From Montifringilla adamsi (lineage: Eukaryota > Chordata > Aves > Passeriformes > Passeridae): a stretch of DNA of 64,000 bases. Each line of letters begins with the position of its first letter. The stretch's first letter is position 1. The DNA lies in assembly GCA_017590115.1 (NCBI GenBank), contig JAGGNK010007004.1, positions 11,605,330 to 11,669,329 of the forward strand. Direction: 5' to 3'. A program made the position numbers and the translations under genes. A model generated the notes under the pieces. The model had not been told where the DNA came from, ran no database searches, and saw only the letters and a list, made by a program, of their open reading frames with translations. Shown here one piece after another: positions 58,701-64,000 of the stretch.

Positions 58701-61700
58701 TTTGAAAAATACTTTACTCACAGGTTCCTGGGCTGATGTTAGAGACACTCAGAGTCATGCCTGTGTTTTTATGGTTGTTGAATTTGCTTTTTTAGCAGAT
58801 TAAACTGATGAGAAGACATTTAAACCTAAAATGAGCCTTGTTTGGGTATACATAACCATTTTCCTGGGTATAACAGACAGAGCTGCAGGTGGAGAGCATG
58901 CTGTGCTCACTTTTTATTCCATAAAGGTCTCTCAGTTGCAAGATGTTTCTTAAAGTGTGGGCCCTGGTTTCTGAACTAGTGAGAACCTGAGGTAGGCACC
59001 CCCAGCTGATGCTGGGCTGGCTACTGAGAGCTGCTGCTTTGTTGCCATCACTCAAGGATGGGCTTGTCAAATATTCCAGTCGGAAGGAGTGGGTTTGGGA
59101 AAGGGGATCCTGAATTCTGCCCCAAAACCCAGCAGCAGAGATTCTTCTCCTGCCATCAGTTATTTTTGTAGCAGAAAGTAATCTACCATTTGAAAAGCTG
59201 TCCAAAATCTGATAAGCAACACTATTAGGAGCCTGCAGTCCGATGGTTTGTGCTGTCTGTGGAGAAGGGAATTGCAGCTTTGCAAGTGGCCGTGTAATGA
59301 ATAGTCAAGCACTTACCAGAGCACTGGCACTGGATGGATGCGGGGAAAAGCCAGAGGGAGTGAGTCAGCATGACCTTGGCTGCTGCCAGAGTATCACATC
59401 CAGCCTCCAGGGGCACTGACATTGGTTGGGGTCTTTAGTGGAAAGAGATTCTGGTGAAATCAAACCTGCTGCAGTAATTAACCACTACTCGTGTGTGTCT
59501 GAAAAGTGTCACTTGCACACAGAGTAGTGTGCAAAAAACCATCAACTTATGCCAGTTGTAGTTGTTCAAAGGTGGTTTTGTTAGTAAGCAGGTCTAGTTC
59601 TTTGTTACCCTGTGGCAGCACAGGCTGCACTCCGGGAGAGCAGAAACAGCCTGAAAATTCGGAGTGCTGCTCCTTCAGTGAGCGGCATTTGGCACGCTGA
59701 GTCCCAGCAGGGTGGGATAAATTGTTATTTATTGCATGACAGTAACACCTGGGGATTCTGCGATGCCTGGCACAAGGAGTTGCAGGTGTATAAATAGAAG
59801 AATAGAGATTTTACTATGGAAGCAGGACTTTGTCAGGGATTTGGTATTAAGGAATAATAAGGGGGATTTACAGATAAGTAATAGAGATGTCCAGAAGCTG
59901 TGGTGGGATAGGTTGTTCAGCCATAATTTCAAATGAAATCTGTGACTAAATCACAAGGAAGACATGGATTTTTCTTAGATTCAGTCCAATAATTTATCTT
60001 CCAAATCCTTCCATTTAAAAAAGCTGGTCAACCAGAAAGCAAGAGCAATCAAGTGCCATGTGCTCACTGCCCAGGGTGTGCACTGGCAGTGTCTCCCACT
60101 GGTACCAGGGTGACCAGTAAGGCCATTTAGGAATGGTGTAATGGTAGTTTTGCTACTTTATCACAATCAAAGCTAAAGGAAAAAGGAGGATGAAAAAAAC
60201 TCAGATAAACCTCTTCAGTTTCTCAGTTCATTATTTGGCAGGGTTTCCATTAGAGATCACTGGCACCTCATCAGAGCATCCCGTTCCCTGTGGGCTGTAC
60301 TGTCCCTTTGTGGTCCCCTTCCACATACTCTGCTGATCCAGAGAGCGTGTGGAGTACCTGGGGTCCTGGAATACATCCCCATCTCTCACCCTGAGCTGCC
60401 CTTTCTGCTTTGCTCTTTCCCCCTTTGGAAGCTGACTGCTCCTGGCTGCCATCCCACAGCTGGTTACGGTCTTCCTACTGCTTCCCACTTATCTCTTCCT
60501 GAACAACTCTTCTCTGCTGAGACTGAGATTTTCACATCAGCATTTACTAATCCCAGCAGCTGGTTGAAACTCTTAATTTTTCCTTTGCTCTTTCTATACA
60601 CCTAGTTGTTCATTGCTGGTGGGAGAAACTAAATTCCAGCCACCTCTCCCTGCAAGGAATGCATCTCCTTGCCTGCTGTCTATGGGTAGCCTCACCCCAC
60701 AAAGTACCCCTTGTTCTTATTGCTGCATGGGGAAAAGTTAAGTGACAGGCTTTACTGTAGTGACATCCAGCATGTGGTATGACCTTTACAATGGGAATAC
60801 ATGGGAAATCTTCATTTAAATCTGTGAGGTGTGACTTTTGGAGTTCTTTGGGAATTCAGGCCAGCTAAAATCTCCTGGGGTGTGTTGAGCACTAGATGAG
60901 GCTTCTTGCAGAGCTGGCAGTGGTTAACGTGGAGCTTGGAGCAGGAGTTTGTAGAGGGTGAAGTCCTTGGGGCAAGGCCTGCCCTTGCCCTCCTGTTTGT
61001 ACTGAATTAGCACAGTGAGCCTCTATTCTTGCCTGGGACAATTAGGTTCTATGGCAATATGAGTAATTAATAATAAAATGGGGCCTCTTCTGTGGATGGG
61101 CTGTTAGAAATAATTTCCTTCTGCCAGTTGCTTCTCTAGAATGTGGTTTTGAACTTTGAGGTCCTGAAAGAGATAGTCGAAACACAAGCAGCTGTCACAA
61201 ACCTTTAGCTCTGTTTGTTTAGGCAGTGGTGGAAAATCACAAAACTAAATTGTTGGATGGTTCACTGGTTTGTGCATATTTTGTTGTAACATCAAGCTCT
61301 TATGCAATGGACCCCTGTTTGATTAAAGACTCTTCTCATAAAAAGTGTGCTTCAACTGTCCAGATTTTTAATAAGGTGAAAAGAAGCAAAGCAAACTAGT
61401 GATCTCCTCGTTGCCCTTCACCCACTTCATGTGTGGCACACAAGAACCAGCTGTGCTCTGCTGGATCAGGGTGATCCAGCTGCTGCAGCTGCAAGAGGTG
61501 GGCTCTTGTTTGCAGGTGTGGTGGATCTGAGCCCTGCCTTTGCCCGTGTGCCCTCTGGGGCCCAGAGCTGCCATAAAGCATTTGGTTGCTTTGTCCCATC
61601 ACAGTCCTTCAACAGCTGTTCCTCATCCCTGTGGCAGCAGGGGTGGCATCTGGCCATGGAGATGGGCTGCTGAGTGGGGGGAGCGCAGTGCCAGGAGCAG

Positions 61701-62755
61701 TGTGACACAGATCCTCCTGTCCACATGCCTCATCCCGGTCTGAAGGCTCCTCTTGTCCATCTTCTTTCCCAGATGTCAAGGAAACTGAACTCTAGAGGCT
61801 TTCAGAGGCTTCTTTCACAACTTTCTATTTATTTTTTGCCAGACCTCTGCCGAAAAAGATGGTAATGACTCTGAAATTTAAACTTAGGTATCCAAGGGTA
61901 CGTTATTCCTTCAAATTTTTTTACTATGACTAAAAAGAACCTTCTTCCTTCAGTGAACACAAAGCTGACATTTTCAGGAAGCTGACAGCTGGTGCCATGA
62001 TGGTGAAGATGACTGACTGAGAATCTCACAATGTCAGTCATGATCCAGGGGTTTAGAGTACTGGGCTCCCACTAAGCAATGCAAGAATGCAAATATCCTT
62101 GGTAGGTTGTATTTAATGAGGAGGATATTCGTCCCTGAGTTGTTTTTTAAAATCAATGTTCTTTTCTACTGTGGTAACCACAGTAATTACACTGGAGTTT
62201 TGTGTTTTAACATACTCATGCCCAAAATCTCTTCTGGTGGTCAGTTTATTTTTATGAAGGTCATGTTGTGGCCTGCAGCCAAAAGCACTGGTGCTAATAC
62301 AGAATGTGATTTTTATCAGTTCTCACTAGGTATGCAGAGCCAGTTACAGTGAATATTTTTTCAGGTTGTATTTTTTCAATAAAAATATTGGACTCCATGA
62401 CAGCACTGTGAATTATGATCTGAATTCTCTGCTGCAGCACCTCTCCTGAAATCAACAGAATTATGCTGGCAAAGAACTTGGTTCTTCATAGTGTCAAGTC
62501 ACACAGCTCTGACAGTGACTTCATTATGGCATTCCCAGAACTATAAGGTGTTCTGATGGGAGGACTTGGCAGCAGACTGGAAGCACTGGTGACTCAGTGC
62601 ACAGTGCTCTGCCTTCTGAGTCAAAAATGTCCTGGTGTCCTGGCACTGCAGTTTGTAGTTTGGTTGTCTTGTTGTCTTTATGAGATGTAAACCCCTCTGT
62701 TTTCATAAAATTATTGCATATTACTTTTTGGAAAGGAAAATTAATATTCTTGCTG

Positions 62756-62756
<1 letters not shown>

Positions 62757-62793
<37 letters not shown>
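62757..62793. repeat. 37-base homopolymeric T tract
   Basis: An uninterrupted run of 37 T is followed by five A. CR1 elements have no long poly-A tail, so this is not a CR1 end. It could be the tail of a minus-strand processed copy lying above 62,793, but I recognise no such copy, or an expanded homopolymer. Confidence 0.9.
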
Positions 62794-62799
<6 letters not shown>

Positions 62800-64000
62800 T
62801 TAATATCAAGACAGCTACTGTTGGCTGCCTGTTTTTACAGAACTGGTAGGAGAGATTAATCACCTTTGCAATCTGTGTCCTTTAGTCAAATTTGATCATA
62901 ATTTGCCATGAAGATGTTTCAAGTTACTCCATAGGAAACAGGGTAAGAATTGCTCCTTGTTTGCCCTGGATAGGCCTAAATTTGTGTTTCTGAACTTGGC
63001 TCACCTTCCATGCTGAAATGCAGACGACCTCCAGATGTCCTTTTCTCTTCAGCTGTGGTGTGAGTGAGTAAAAGAGTTCTTAAAAGTGGCTTCAAAACTC
63101 ACTGTCTACATGTGAAATCTATGGAGGATCTTTTCTGTTCTGTTTGAATTCCCTCATCCCATCCAAAAGGTGAAGTAAAGGAATGTAGAACAAGAGGTCA
63201 GGTTTATAAAAGGAGCATCTCACCAGACAAGGCTGCACATTGGATTGTCCCTAGCAGAATTAACTTTTAATACCTGTGGAAGACCTCCTGAACTAGCTGG
63301 AACTGGCATACTGGAGTTAGATGAGCACAGTAAATTAATTGCTTTTGTTTTTATGAACTCATTGGTAAAGGTTTGTTTAACCATATCTTGATGGAGAGTG
63401 CTGGGGGTGTAATTTTTCCTTGTTATGCAGTCATAAGTGTCATCTAAATATGAAACTTGGATGTATGCAGGCCTCTTATCCTACAGGAACAAACAGCATT
63501 CAGGGGGCAGACTCTTGGACCAACAGGACCCCTAAAATGTCCATCCTTCCCCCTGAGATACACAGGGCTGCATCTGCCGTGGCTGTAATTTGGGTTGTTC
63601 TGTGAGGGCTGTGAACCACCACTACCAGGACAGAAAATGGACAAATAGTGGTTCTTCTTCCCCCAACAAGCAACAGTAAATAAACAGCAACTCCCCTGTC
63701 CTCTCTTTCTCTCTGCACACTGATTTGTGGAAGTATATAAATGTTCAGCAGGAATTGAATGAGATGGCATCTCAAACAAATGTAAAAATCTTAATTTGCA
63801 GCAATTGCTGTTGTATTTGTGGTCACAGTAACTTTGGCCATAATTTACAAGTTAGGCTTCCATCTGTAACTGACTGAAATGAAACAGTTTCAAAATTAAG
63901 CTTAAAGCAATTTAAAATAAATTGTGGTTTTGCCTTTCAATTCCAAAGGAAGCCTTTTTTATTTCCCAGGTGTTGCGATAAGACACGAAATGATGACACA

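Larger units (their letters stand above)
52971..64000 (+). other. BICD1 intron 1, distal part
   Basis: No exon was recognised. It contains the 62-bp duplication at 55607-55730, a 15-bp motif (ttgggcattaggtaa) twice at about 58092-58130, and the T tract at 62757-62793. Remaining open frames are short, unspliced and without domains. A TATAAAAGG-type sequence near 63205 has no supporting gene. Confidence 0.65.

Noticed and set aside
60231..60488. 85-codon minus-strand frame with protein-like composition
   Set aside because: No good splice sites, no family recognised, and it lies in BICD1 intron 1. Treated as chance.
61460..61480. 9-bp inverted repeat with 3-nt spacer (gctggatca/tgatccagc)
   Set aside because: Short enough to be expected by chance in a 64-kb window.

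Overview
The window is vertebrate nuclear DNA, most likely from a bird and probably a songbird. The evidence is CR1 LINE fragments with the typical avian 3' tail, many short ERV long terminal repeats (LTRs) of types I associate with passerines, compact gene spacing, and two genes that are also neighbours on human chromosome 12p (RESF1 and BICD1). The species assignment is inference.

Layout. Positions 1-12,888 hold no recognisable host exon. They are dense in decayed retroelements: a CR1 reverse-transcriptase fragment, a frameshifted retroviral RT fragment, and several LTRs, including a related pair at 8.5-8.9 kb and 11.65-11.97 kb on the minus strand. One LTR of that pair carries a 43-bp CCAAT-containing minisatellite. 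Positions 12,889-21,345 hold the coding part of RESF1 on the plus strand. One giant exon is followed by two small exons, joined in frame at consensus splice sites to give an inferred 1,824-residue protein, and then a 3' UTR of about 1 kb. Positions 21.3-46.0 kb are intergenic, with CR1 fragments, a perfect 435-bp tandem duplication of an LTR, and two adjacent solo LTRs of different families. At 46.1-47.1 kb a CpG island contains the first coding exon of BICD1 (71 residues, donor at 46,722). The rest, to 64,000, is BICD1 intron 1, with CR1 fragments, short tandem repeats and a 37-base T tract.

Functionally the two genes are unrelated neighbours. From family knowledge, RESF1 is a nuclear factor that helps SETDB1 silence endogenous retroviruses, and BICD1 is a dynein-dynactin cargo adaptor. 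An ERV-silencing gene has a dense set of old ERV LTRs immediately upstream.

I found no convincing new biological system. The features most worth a second look are the LTR minisatellite with phased CCAAT boxes, the exact 435-bp LTR duplication, and two near-perfect hairpin/palindrome sequences at 0.5 and 2.6 kb. No similarity search was possible. Repeat boundaries are by eye, and repeat-family assignments rest on remembered consensus patterns.
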